The position numbers and the translations under genes were made by a program. The notes under the pieces are model-generated. The model searched no databases. It was not told the DNA's origin and saw only the letters and a program-made list of their open reading frames with translations. From GCA-2687025 sp964473525 (lineage in GTDB: Bacteria > Poribacteria > WGA-4E > GCA-2687025), in assembly GCA_964473525.1 (NCBI GenBank), contig CAYYPK010000015.1, positions 1 to 64,000 on the forward strand: a stretch of 64,000 nt of DNA, in the 5' to 3' direction. Shown one piece after another: positions 8,994-16,856 of the stretch; position 1 is the stretch's first letter, and each line of letters begins with the position of its first letter.

Positions 8994-10775
8994 GTGAGCG
9001 CAGGCGCCCCCAGAAGCGAACACCCACGGCCGCAACTCATGCGGCCGCAGTGGCTGAACCTGAACGGCGAGTGGACCTTCGAGATAGACCACGGCAACAG
9101 CGGACGCGAGCGCGGCATCCTCGACCGCGAACTCGCCGACGTCATCACCGTGCCGTTCTGCCCTGAGGCCGAGCTGTCCGGCATCGGCTACACCGACTTC
9201 ATCGACGCCGTGTGGTACAGACGTGACGTAGCGATCCCGTCGGACTGGGCGGGCAAGCGCGTCCTGCTGCACTTCCAGGCGGTCGACTACGACGCCACCG
9301 TGTGGGTGAACGGCGCCGAGGTCGCGAGGCACCGCGGCGGATGGTCTGGTTTCAGTTGCGATCTGGACGGCATCGCGTCCGCGGGTGACACCGTCACGAT
9401 CACCGTGCGCGCGCGCGACGTCAAGGACATGCCCGGGAACAAGCCGGGCGGAAAGCAGTCCAACCACCAGCACAACAACGCGGGTTGCCACTACACGCGG
9501 ACGACCGGCATCTGGCAGACCGTCTGGATGGAGGCGGTTGGGCAAGCCGCCTACCTGCTGCGGCCCCGCCTGACGCCTGACTGTGCCAACAGCAGGCTCA
9601 ATCTGGTGCAGCCAATCCGTGGCGCGTCGGCGGGACTGACCGTCCGCGCGGAGTTACACGACGAAGCCGGCGTGGTGGCCACTGCGGAAGCGCCCGCCGA
9701 CAGGGACTTCAGCCCATCGCTGTCCCTGGACATACCTGCCGACAGGTTGCGCGCGTGGGAGCCGGGGGCCCCGCACCTGTACGACCTCACGATCCAGCTC
9801 CTGGACGCCGACCGCGCCGTGGTCGACGCCGCCGAGAGCTACGCCGGCATGCGCAGCGTCACGATCGACGGGCGCGCCGTGAAGATCAACGGCGTCAGCG
9901 TCTTCCAGCGCCTCGTGCTGGACCAGGGCTACTATCCCGGCGGCATACTGACGGCTCCGACGGACGCGGCGCTGATCGAGGACATTCAGCTCTCCATGGA
10001 CGCCGGCTTCAACGGCGCGCGGCTGCACCAGAAGGTGTTCGAGGAGCGGTTCCTCTACCACGCCGACCGCATGGGGTACCTCGTGTGGGGCGAATTCGGC
10101 GACTGGGGCATCGACCGACGCGATCCCCGGGCCGGTTACATCACCGAGTGGCTGGAAGTCCTCGAGCGCGACTACTCACACCCGTCCATAGTCGGCTGGT
10201 GCCCGCTCAACGAGACGGCGCAGCCGCGCCCCGAGGGCATCGAGGGACTGGACGACCTCACGCGCGGCCTGTTCCTCGCCACGAAGGCGATGGACCAGAC
10301 TCGCCCCGTGCTGGACACGTCGGGCTACTCGCACCGAGTGCCGGAGTCGGACATCTACGATAGTCACGACTACCAGCAGGATCCAGACGCGTTCGAGGAG
10401 AACCACGCAGGCACGGCGGAAGGCAAGCTGCACCGCAACGGCCCCGAGGACCGTCCCTGGTCCATCCCATACGCCGGGCAGCCGTATTTCGTGAGCGAAT
10501 TCGGCGGCATCCGATGGAACCCCTCCGAGGCGTCTGGAAGCGAGTCGTGGGGATACGGCCGAGAGCCCGCCGACATCGAGGAGTTCTACACTCGGTTCGA
10601 CCGCCTCTGCCAGATACTGCTCGAGGACGAGAGCATGTTCGCCTACTGCTACACTCAGCTGACGGACGTGTTCCAGGAGCAGAACGGCGTGTACTTCTTC
10701 GACCGTTCGGCGAAGTTCGACATGGCTCGCATCAGGGCGTCGCAGCAGCGCGAGGCCGCGATCGAGCGCAGCTAG
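8994..10775 (+). CDS. Glycoside hydrolase family 2 enzyme (beta-galactosidase/glucuronidase type)
   Basis: 593 residues, no signal peptide, so probably cytoplasmic. GTG start with GGGAGA at 8981-8986. The N-terminal sugar-binding domain (LNLNGEWTFEI to about residue 180) has the GH2 signature VWYRRDVAIP and VNGAEVARHRGGW; an Ig-like domain follows, then a TIM barrel. Expected acid/base Glu407 lies in PLNETAQ and the nucleophile Glu502 in FVSEFGG, both present. The family removes beta-linked non-reducing-end hexose or uronic acid by a retaining mechanism. Neighbouring dehydratase and dehydrogenase genes suggest the released sugar is oxidised and catabolised; the exact substrate cannot be read from sequence. 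Confidence 0.88.
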   Translation: MSAGAPRSEHPRPQLMRPQWLNLNGEWTFEIDHGNSGRERGILDRELADVITVPFCPEAELSGIGYTDFIDAVWYRRDVAIPSDWAGKRVLLHFQAVDYDATVWVNGAEVARHRGGWSGFSCDLDGIASAGDTVTITVRARDVKDMPGNKPGGKQSNHQHNNAGCHYTRTTGIWQTVWMEAVGQAAYLLRPRLTPDCANSRLNLVQPIRGASAGLTVRAELHDEAGVVATAEAPADRDFSPSLSLDIPADRLRAWEPGAPHLYDLTIQLLDADRAVVDAAESYAGMRSVTIDGRAVKINGVSVFQRLVLDQGYYPGGILTAPTDAALIEDIQLSMDAGFNGARLHQKVFEERFLYHADRMGYLVWGEFGDWGIDRRDPRAGYITEWLEVLERDYSHPSIVGWCPLNETAQPRPEGIEGLDDLTRGLFLATKAMDQTRPVLDTSGYSHRVPESDIYDSHDYQQDPDAFEENHAGTAEGKLHRNGPEDRPWSIPYAGQPYFVSEFGGIRWNPSEASGSESWGYGREPADIEEFYTRFDRLCQILLEDESMFAYCYTQLTDVFQEQNGVYFFDRSAKFDMARIRASQQREAAIERS

Positions 10776-10811
10776 GCCTCTGGTCCCGGCGCCACCTCAC
10801 GGAGAACCGCC

Positions 10812-11915
10812 ATGAAGATAACGAAGCTAGAGACGTTCCTCGTCAAGCCCCGTTGGCTCTTCCTCAAGATCCACACGGACGAGGGCCTCGTCGGCCTTGG
10901 CGAACCCATCCTGGAAGGACGCGCCCTTACTTGCGCTCAGGCCGTAGCCGAGTTAGAGCCGTACCTGCTGGGCAAGGATCCCACGCGCGTCGTCCATCAC
11001 TGGCAAGCCATGTACCGCCACGCCTTCTACCGCGGCGGGCCGATCCTCACGAGCGCCCTGAGCGGCGTCGAGCAGGCGCTGTGGGACATCGCAGGCAAGG
11101 CCCTCGGCGTACCCGTGTACAAGCTGTTCGGTGGCCCGACCAGGGACCGCATTCGCCTGTACAAGGGAGGTGGCGACCCCGAGACCATCGGCGAATGGAT
11201 CGAGAAGGGCTTCACCGCCTTCAAGACAGGCGTGGCGGGCGGTAGGCCCGCGCGGATCGTCGAGAACAAGGCGTTCGTCGACAGGGCGGCGGATCGGTTC
11301 GCCGCATTGCGGCAAGCTGCCGGGCCGGAAGTCGACCTCGCCATCGACTTCCACGGCGCGATCAGCCCGCAGACGGCGAAGCTGCTCATCAAGGCCATAG
11401 AGCCGTACCAGCCGATGTTCGTGGAGGAGCCGTGTCAGTGCCAGAACGTCGACGTGCTAGCTGACATCGCTCGGTCGACGTTCCTGCCCATCGCCACGGG
11501 CGAGCGGGTGTTCACGAAGTGGGGGTTCCGAGAGATTCTGGAAAAGGGCGCGGCGTCCATCCTGCAGCCGGACCTGTGCCACGCTGGTGGCATCAACGAA
11601 GTGCGGCTAATCGCTGGCATGGCGGAGGCGTCGTACGCCGCCATCGCACCGCACAATCCACTCGGGCCCATAAGCCTCGCCGCGTGCCTGCAGTTGGACG
11701 CGTCCATCCCAAACTTCCTGGCGCAGGAGCACACGACGCTTGGCGAGGGCTACCTGAAGAACCCGTTCGTGTTCAAGGACGGCTACGTCGAGCTGCCCAC
11801 GGGTCCAGGGCTGGGTATCGAGCTCGACGAAGACGCGATGGAGGACAAGATCGACCACGACTGGCAGAACCCGCAGTCGTACCTCCAGGAGGATGGCTCC
11901 GTCGTCGACTGGTAG
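10812..11915 (+). CDS. dgoD: D-galactonate dehydratase-like enolase-superfamily enzyme
   Basis: 367 residues. It matches E. coli galactonate dehydratase in many blocks recalled from that family: MKITKLETF, FLKIHTDEGLVGLGEP, AFYRGGPILTSALSG, DFHGA, FVEEP, GERVF, SILQPDLCHAGGI and PHNPLGPISLAACLQ. Expected magnesium ligands are Asp179, Glu205 and Glu231; the acid/base histidines are His181 (DFH) and His281 (PHNP). The enzyme would dehydrate an aldonate to a 2-keto-3-deoxy-aldonate. It sits 36 bases after the GH2 gene on the same strand. Closely related members act on other sugar acids, so the substrate is less certain than the reaction. Confidence 0.85.
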   Translation: MKITKLETFLVKPRWLFLKIHTDEGLVGLGEPILEGRALTCAQAVAELEPYLLGKDPTRVVHHWQAMYRHAFYRGGPILTSALSGVEQALWDIAGKALGVPVYKLFGGPTRDRIRLYKGGGDPETIGEWIEKGFTAFKTGVAGGRPARIVENKAFVDRAADRFAALRQAAGPEVDLAIDFHGAISPQTAKLLIKAIEPYQPMFVEEPCQCQNVDVLADIARSTFLPIATGERVFTKWGFREILEKGAASILQPDLCHAGGINEVRLIAGMAEASYAAIAPHNPLGPISLAACLQLDASIPNFLAQEHTTLGEGYLKNPFVFKDGYVELPTGPGLGIELDEDAMEDKIDHDWQNPQSYLQEDGSVVDW

Positions 11916-11926
11916 GCGGCGATGGC

Positions 11927-12700
11927 CTACGTGATGGTGAGCCCACCGTCGACGACGTACGTGCCGCCGGTGGCGTAGGAGGCGTCGTCGGAGGCCAGGA
12001 ACGCGATAAGCGGGGCGATGTCGTCCGGCCGGCCGAGCCGGCCGAGCGGGATCGCCTCCTCGAGCCGCGCCTCGCGGCCGTCTGGGTCAGGGTGGACATC
12101 GTGGTTGGGCGTCCGCTCCAGGGCGCCGGGGCACACCGCGTTGCACCGAATCCCGTGTTCCGCGTAGTGGACCGCCACGTGTCGGCTTAGACCTAGCACG
12201 CCGTGCTTGCCGCTCATGTACGCGGGGTTCGCTGACGCCCCGTTCAGCGCGGTGATGGATGCTACGATGACGACCGCGCCGCCGGTCCCTTGCCGCACGA
12301 ACTGCGCAAGCCCGTGCTTGACCGTCAAGTAGACGCCCCGGTAATTCACGTCGTGCGTCGCGTCCCACACACCCGAGGGCAATTCGTGCAGCCGCCGGTC
12401 GGTGGCGTGCATCTGGACCCCAGCGTTTGGGACGAGGATGTCCAATGCCCCGAACCGCTCGCGGGCGGCCCGGACGGCGTCGGCGACCTGTTGCTCGTCT
12501 GACACGTCAGCGGCGTGGCCGGCGACATCGTGCCCTTCGTCGCGCAGCGCGGCCGCGGCATCGGCGACGAGGCCCCGGGGGATGCCCGTCAGAAGAACCT
12601 TCGCGCCTTCCAACGCCATCCGCCGGGCTGTCGCCAGGCCGATGCCGCTCCCCGCCCCCGTGATGAGCGCCACGCGCCCGGCCAGCTTCCCATCACTCAC
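11927..12700 (-). CDS. Short-chain dehydrogenase/reductase
   Basis: 257 residues from GTG, the usual length of a classical SDR. The cofactor motif TGAGSGIG is at residues 14-21, NAG at 92-94, and the catalytic set Ser148, Tyr161 and Lys165 (YMSGK) has the standard spacing. The C-terminal GGTYVVDGGLTIT matches the family end motif. It converges with the dehydratase gene (11 bases between stops) and is followed on its own strand by the PhyH gene upstream. With the GH2 and aldonate dehydratase genes adjacent, oxidation of a sugar or sugar lactone is a reasonable guess, but the substrate is not determined. Confidence 0.88.
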   Translation of the reverse strand: MSDGKLAGRVALITGAGSGIGLATARRMALEGAKVLLTGIPRGLVADAAAALRDEGHDVAGHAADVSDEQQVADAVRAARERFGALDILVPNAGVQMHATDRRLHELPSGVWDATHDVNYRGVYLTVKHGLAQFVRQGTGGAVVIVASITALNGASANPAYMSGKHGVLGLSRHVAVHYAEHGIRCNAVCPGALERTPNHDVHPDPDGREARLEEAIPLGRLGRPDDIAPLIAFLASDDASYATGGTYVVDGGLTIT

Positions 12701-12755
12701 AGTCGGCGCCGCCTGGTAAGCGAACGTGCGTCATGTCTGCCATCTGCCCCGCTCC

Positions 12756-13526
12756 TTAGTCCTGGAATGGCAACGGCGCCATGTGGAACGACTCGGTGTC
12801 GTGCGTCCACGCCCCCATCAACGCGCGGCGCATAGGCGTCGTGCGCTCGAGGAACTCCGGCGATGTCGTCATGCGATCGGTGTGATTCAGCCACGGCGGC
12901 GCGTAGATCGTGTGGAACATGTGCCGGTGATGGTCGCGCGTGTTGGGACTGCCGCAGTGGTAGACGCCCTGGTGGAACATCAACGCCGTGCCGGGCTCCC
13001 CGGTGACCACGTGAGCGTTGGGGAAGTCAGCGTATCGCGCCCCAGACGGGAGCGGGTGACCGACGTTGTGGCTACCCGGCAACAGCACCATGTTGCCCGC
13101 GCCAGGCTCCGACTGGTCCGTCAGAATGAAACCCGTGCGCAACTGCACGAGGGGCGTCGGCACGGCCAGCTTCCTGAACTCGAACGCCGATGACCCGTCC
13201 TGATGGATGCCGCCGCCGGTGAAACCCGGCGGCACGACAGTGGCCCACGAGCTCTGTAGGATGAATCGGTCGCCGTAGAGCGCGCGCGCCTTATGCAGTA
13301 TCGAAGGGTGGTCGACGATGTTCTCTAGCGCCGGCTCGTCCTCGAACGTCGCGCCAAGTTGCCGCCACTGGTCGGCTGGGTGACCTGCGTGGGCCCGCTC
13401 ACACGCTTCAAGGGCAGCGGCCGTCTCGTCGGCCGACAGTGCGTTCGGTATAACCAGGTAACCCAGCGAGTCGAAGACGAACCGCTCCATGTCCGTGAGC
13501 GGCCCGGGCTCACCGTAAGGGATCAT
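12756..13526 (-). CDS. Phytanoyl-CoA dioxygenase (PhyH) family Fe(II)/2-oxoglutarate oxygenase
   Basis: 256 residues from the ATG at 13526, which has GGTGGAG upstream on the minus strand; an open frame reaching 13802 lacks a coding signature before this point. The iron-binding facial triad is intact: His108 and Asp110 in GGIHQDGS and His190 in GVYHCGS, with Arg201 placed to bind the 2-oxoglutarate carboxylate. FDSLGYLVIPNALSADE is the usual PhyH opening. These enzymes hydroxylate small organic substrates; family members are abundant in several uncultivated phyla. It lies 55 bases upstream of the SDR on the same strand and may form an operon with it. Confidence 0.88.
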   Translation of the reverse strand: MIPYGEPGPLTDMERFVFDSLGYLVIPNALSADETAAALEACERAHAGHPADQWRQLGATFEDEPALENIVDHPSILHKARALYGDRFILQSSWATVVPPGFTGGGIHQDGSSAFEFRKLAVPTPLVQLRTGFILTDQSEPGAGNMVLLPGSHNVGHPLPSGARYADFPNAHVVTGEPGTALMFHQGVYHCGSPNTRDHHRHMFHTIYAPPWLNHTDRMTTSPEFLERTTPMRRALMGAWTHDTESFHMAPLPFQD

Positions 13527-13668
13527 TCGATGCGCTCCACCGGCTTCGTGAGTCCGTGTGTGGTCGTCGGCGCGGCATCGTCCCACAGGCGACGGTGACG
13601 GCCAAGGGGGAGGATAACGTGGCGACCTCGGGTCCACGCGCGCGCGGCCCACAGGCGATGCACGCGGC

Positions 13669-13698
13669 TTGCGCGGCAGGCCGCGCGCATCGGATAAT
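13669..13698 (+). promoter_or_regulatory. Possible sigma70-like promoter for the small membrane protein
   Basis: TTGCGC (13669-13674), an 18-bp spacer and GATAAT (13693-13698). The -10 matches consensus at five of six positions, the -35 at only three. If used, transcription would begin just after the ATG at 13702, favouring the GTG at 13750 as the true start. Confidence 0.3.
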
Positions 13699-13749
13699 GC
13701 AATGGAGGATTTGGACTTAATCTCGCTTGCACACGCAGGGAGGAAAGCT

Positions 13750-14331
13750 GTGCACCACGCCTCTTCCGAGGGCCGGGCCCTCACCAAGGATCTGTCGCAC
13801 ATCGTCGTCGTCGGAGCGATGGTCAGCGTCTACGCGGCGTTCTTCACGTTCGCGGCCAACGTCGTCGGCGCCTCTATCGTGGGTCTGGAGCCGTTCAAGC
13901 TGCTCCGGGTCTACGCCACGTTCTTCATGGGCGGATCTCCCATCGGCGGATCGTCCGACATCGGCGTCGTGCTGGGCATGGCCATGGGCCTGCACCTGGC
14001 GACCGGAGCGGTCGTTGGCCTGCCGTTGTACGTGGTCTACGAGACGATGTTCCGCCACCACGGCCTGCGGCGTCGGGCGCTGATCGGGCTTGGCCTGGGC
14101 GTTGTCATGTGGCTCGTGAACTTCTACGCGATCCTGTCGTGGCTGCAGCCAGCGGCGCTGCGCGTGATGGGCGCCCCCGGCGAGGCGAGCGCGTACATCC
14201 TACAGGCGATGCCCCCGTGGGTCGCGGCGCTGACGCACATCTGCTTCGTGCAGATTGTCCTCCTGGTACCTCTCCTCCTGCGCGCGGCCGCCAGCGCCAT
14301 CCCCGATCTCGGCGAGCGCCAAGAAGCCTGA
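13750..14331 (+). CDS. Uncharacterised four-helix membrane protein
   Basis: 193 residues from the GTG at 13750, chosen because GGGAGGA at 13738-13744 is a strong ribosome-binding site 5 bases upstream. An ATG at 13702 would add 16 residues but has no such site. Four hydrophobic segments are visible: roughly residues 17-45 (IVVVGAMVSVYAAFFTFAAN), 74-105 (IGVVLGMAMGLHLATG), 118-138 (GLGVVMWLVNFYAIL) and 158-182 (ICFVQIVLLVPLLL). The family is not recognised. It stands alone between the divergent PhyH gene and the cyclophilin gene, so context gives no clear role. Confidence 0.6.
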   Translation: MHHASSEGRALTKDLSHIVVVGAMVSVYAAFFTFAANVVGASIVGLEPFKLLRVYATFFMGGSPIGGSSDIGVVLGMAMGLHLATGAVVGLPLYVVYETMFRHHGLRRRALIGLGLGVVMWLVNFYAILSWLQPAALRVMGAPGEASAYILQAMPPWVAALTHICFVQIVLLVPLLLRAAASAIPDLGERQEA

Positions 14332-14633
14332 CCGCCGAGCCGGACCCCGAGCTATAGGGCGCCACTGTCGGCGCTCCGATAGGAGCCGCCACCGGCGTCG
14401 CGCGGTTCCTGAGCGTGCCCGGGTCGGAGCGCGCCAACACAGAAGGTGCTGTCTACACGCGATGGCTCTGCGTAGGACGTTGTCCCGCGCTGTCGTTCTG
14501 AGGAGCGAATCGGCGGGGCTTCTCCCGGCGCCACTGGGCCACGAGGCCCTTCGCTATGCTAAGAGCGCCAGACAGTCGGAACCGACCCCGCCCACTGCCA
14601 CCGCGTGTCGGGAACGCCACGCCGGCCGCGTTC

Positions 14634-14662
14634 TTGATGGGCCTACGGGCGGGCAGTATACT
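14634..14662 (+). promoter_or_regulatory. Sigma70-like promoter upstream of the cyclophilin gene
   Basis: TTGATG (14634-14639), a 17-bp spacer and TATACT (14657-14662), with four and five of six consensus matches respectively and optimal spacing. It lies about 75-80 bases before the cyclophilin start. Confidence 0.5.
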
Positions 14663-14665
14663 GCC
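14652..14665. promoter_or_regulatory. 14-bp perfect palindrome overlapping the -10 element
   Basis: GGCAGTATACTGCC is its own reverse complement and covers the TATACT -10 hexamer completely. A dimeric repressor bound here would block the promoter. This operator role is inferred from position only. Confidence 0.4.
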
Positions 14666-14726
14666 GACTCTCGCCGTTGGAGTGTCCAGGCGCGAGACGG
14701 TATTCGAGTAGGAGTGACGCATCGTG

Positions 14727-14736
14727 NNNNNNNNNN
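14727..14736. other. Assembly gap (10 N)
   Basis: Ten Ns separate a GTG preceded by AGGAG from the first readable codons of the cyclophilin lipoprotein. The true missing length is unknown, so the N-terminus of that protein is uncertain. Confidence 0.95.
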
Positions 14737-15510
14737 GTGTATAAGCTAGTAGCCTTAGTCGCCCTCGTGGGGCTATCCGTCTGGGTTGGCTGTGGACAGC
14801 AGACGGCATCGCTGGGCGGCGTGACCGAAGACGCCGCCGCTGTCGCCGTGGACGAGGCGGCCGAAGCCGTGACGGAAGAAGCCGAAGCCGTCGTCGAGGA
14901 GGCCGTTGAGGCCGAAGAGGTAGTAGCCGCCGCGCCGAAGACCCGTGAGATACCCACCACCGCCGCGCCATCGCTACTTGTGCCAGGCGGAGTTGCTAAG
15001 GAGAAGCCCGTGGCAGACGCCTCAGCGCCCGATGCCGAGGTCGCCGTTCTCGAGACGTCCAAGGGCCGCATCGTGATCGAGTTCTATCCCAGCGACGCGC
15101 CGGAACACGTCGCCAACTTCAAGAAGCTGGTCGCGGATCGGTTCTACTCCGGCGTCGGCAGGACGTTCCATCGGTACGAACCGGGGTTTGTCATTCAGGG
15201 CGGCGATCCCGAAGGCCGCACCAGCCGCGCCGGAACGGGCGGCCCGGGGTATACGATCCCAGCGGAAATCGGACGCAAACACGTCGCCGGCGCCGTCGCG
15301 GCCGCCCGCCAGGGCGACAACGTGAACCCCGACCGTGTGTCGAACGGCAGCCAGTTCTATATCTGCATTGAGGACGCGAAGTTCCTCGACGGCGCCTATT
15401 CGGCGTTCGGGCAGGTCATCCAGGGCATGGACACCGTGCGCAAGCTTCGCGTGGGCGACGAGATCACCAAGTGCGAGCTGCGCGAGCGCGCGTCCGTCGT
15501 CCAGGAGTAG
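14737..15510 (+). CDS. Cyclophilin-type peptidyl-prolyl isomerase, predicted lipoprotein
   Basis: 257 residues if the GTG at 14737 is the start; the true start could be in the N run or at the GTG at 14724. The N-terminus is a lipoprotein signal (VYKLVALVALVGLSVWVGC, Cys19 acylated). Residues 20-90 form an Ala/Glu/Val-rich acidic linker, then a cyclophilin domain: VLETSKGRIVIEFYP, RTFHRYEPGFVIQGGDPEG, IPAEIG, NGSQFYICIED and YSAFGQVIQGMD. The active-site Arg, Phe and Gln of the RTFHR and GFVIQGGD blocks are kept. It should assist folding of exported proteins from a membrane-anchored position in the periplasm. Confidence 0.85.
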   Translation: MYKLVALVALVGLSVWVGCGQQTASLGGVTEDAAAVAVDEAAEAVTEEAEAVVEEAVEAEEVVAAAPKTREIPTTAAPSLLVPGGVAKEKPVADASAPDAEVAVLETSKGRIVIEFYPSDAPEHVANFKKLVADRFYSGVGRTFHRYEPGFVIQGGDPEGRTSRAGTGGPGYTIPAEIGRKHVAGAVAAARQGDNVNPDRVSNGSQFYICIEDAKFLDGAYSAFGQVIQGMDTVRKLRVGDEITKCELRERASVVQE

Positions 15511-15537
15511 ACGCGCGACGCTTCGGAGCGAAACCGG

Positions 15538-15563
15538 GCGGCCCGCGCGTGCGCGTGGGCCGC
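15538..15563 (+). terminator. GC-rich hairpin between the cyclophilin gene and coaX
   Basis: An 11-bp stem with one G-T pair (15538-15548 with 15553-15563) and a GTGC loop. It is followed by GCCTTACG, so the U-tract is poor; it may only attenuate. Confidence 0.35.
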
Positions 15564-15589
15564 GCCTTACGTACGTGGGACAGTCGCCA

Positions 15590-16357
15590 GTGCTTCTCGT
15601 CGTGGACATAGGCAACACGAACGTCACGTTCGGCGTGTTTCGGGGCGCGGAGTTGGCGCGCGCCTGGCGCATCCACACGGACGCGACGCGGAGCGCCGAC
15701 GAGTACGGCGTCCTCCTGGCAGGCATGCTGGCCCACGATGGCATCACACCTGAGGAAGTCACCGCGGCGGCTCTGAGTTCGGTTGTCCCCGCTCTAACGC
15801 CAGTCTTCGCGGATGTCGCTAAGCGGTACTTCGGCCGCGATGGCGCGTTCGTCGGCGCCAGCTCCGACACGGGCGTCGCGCTGAACGTCGACTATCCCGC
15901 CGAAGTCGGCCCCGACCGCATCGCCAACGTCGCCGCCGCCCGCGAGCTGTACGGCGCGCCAGCGGTGATCGTGGACTTCGGCACGACGACGAACTTCGAC
16001 GTGATCGACTCCGACGGGGCGTTCGTGGGGGGCGCCTTCACCCCGGGCATCCGCGTGTCCATGGACGCCCTGTTCAGTCGCGCGACACTCCTGCGCCCGG
16101 TCGATCTCGTCGAGCCGCCACGTGTTATTGGGCGGAACACCGTTGAGTGTCTCCAGTCGGGGCTCTACTATGGGTTCCTCGGGCAGATGGAGAGCATGCT
16201 GCGACGCATCCTCGACGAGCTCGGCACGCCTGCCGCGGTGGTGGCCACCGGCGGACTGGCCGACGAGATCGGCGCGCGGTCGTCCCTCGTGGACCACGTC
16301 GACGCTTACCTCACGCTCAAGGGCTTGGAGCTGATTCACCGGCGCGGCGCCGCGTAG
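15590..16357 (+). CDS. coaX: Type III pantothenate kinase
   Basis: 255 residues from the GTG at 15590, matching the family length and its usual opening (LLVVDIGNTNVTFG). An in-frame GTG at 15575 would add five residues. The phosphate-binding DIGNTN block, YPAEVGPDRIANVAAA and the VDFGTTTNFDVID segment with the catalytic aspartate identify the ASKHA-fold CoaX family. It phosphorylates pantothenate in the first step of coenzyme A synthesis, in the cytoplasm, and does not share sequence with type I or II kinases. It follows the cyclophilin gene by 79 bases. Confidence 0.92.
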   Translation: MLLVVDIGNTNVTFGVFRGAELARAWRIHTDATRSADEYGVLLAGMLAHDGITPEEVTAAALSSVVPALTPVFADVAKRYFGRDGAFVGASSDTGVALNVDYPAEVGPDRIANVAAARELYGAPAVIVDFGTTTNFDVIDSDGAFVGGAFTPGIRVSMDALFSRATLLRPVDLVEPPRVIGRNTVECLQSGLYYGFLGQMESMLRRILDELGTPAAVVATGGLADEIGARSSLVDHVDAYLTLKGLELIHRRGAA

Positions 16358-16378
16358 CGGCCCGACGGGTGCCACGAC

Positions 16379-16843
16379 ATGCAGAACATCAGACTCGACA
16401 TCGTCGAACGGTCCACGTGCCTCACCATGCGGCCCGTCGGTATCGGACTCTACCTGGTCGACGAGGCCATCCGCGGGGTCGTGCCGCCGACGGAGTGGAT
16501 GCGGGAGCCGTTCAAGGAGTGGTTCCACACGTTCATCAAGAGGCTGCACGTGCGCTTCGTCCACGCGCTCCCGGCGGAGCAGCGTGACGCCATCGTGGAG
16601 TACGCCGAGCGCCCTCTGCGGGATCTGTACTCCTTCCACCTCGACCCGCAGTTCGAGTTCCAGCCCGAGCGGTACCGACCCGACCCCGACCTGAACGCCG
16701 TCACGTACTTGCGGAGAGCCTACGGCGCCGGCGCGGTGCGAGACCTGTGCACGGCGATCCGTGAGGACGTGCTCATGGATCCGGAAGAGAGCATCTGCTA
16801 CACGGTTGGCGGAGCGATTCGCTACTTGGAAGCGATATGGTAG
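16379..16843 (+). CDS. Uncharacterised protein, 154 residues
   Basis: A 154-residue protein 21 bases after coaX on the same strand, with no signal peptide or membrane helix. It is rich in Arg, Glu and aromatic residues and likely alpha-helical (TEWMREPFKEWFHTFIKRLH, ERPLRDLYSFHL, DLNAVTYLRRAYGAGAVRDL). Codon use and GC skew by position look like the neighbouring genes, so it is very probably expressed. No family is recognised. It converges with trmB (13 bases between stops). The operon position suggests co-expression with coaX but does not establish a function. Confidence 0.6.
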   Translation: MQNIRLDIVERSTCLTMRPVGIGLYLVDEAIRGVVPPTEWMREPFKEWFHTFIKRLHVRFVHALPAEQRDAIVEYAERPLRDLYSFHLDPQFEFQPERYRPDPDLNAVTYLRRAYGAGAVRDLCTAIREDVLMDPEESICYTVGGAIRYLEAIW

Positions 16844-16856
16844 GCGGCGCACGGCG

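Larger units (their letters stand above)
14332..14736. other. Non-coding interval with promoter, palindrome and a short assembly gap
   Basis: No credible gene is visible. The interval contains an imperfect hairpin (GGCGCC..GGCGCT near 14357-14374) without a U-tract, a promoter with an overlapping palindrome at 14634-14665, an AGGAG at 14709-14713, a GTG at 14724 and ten Ns at 14727-14736. Confidence 0.6.
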
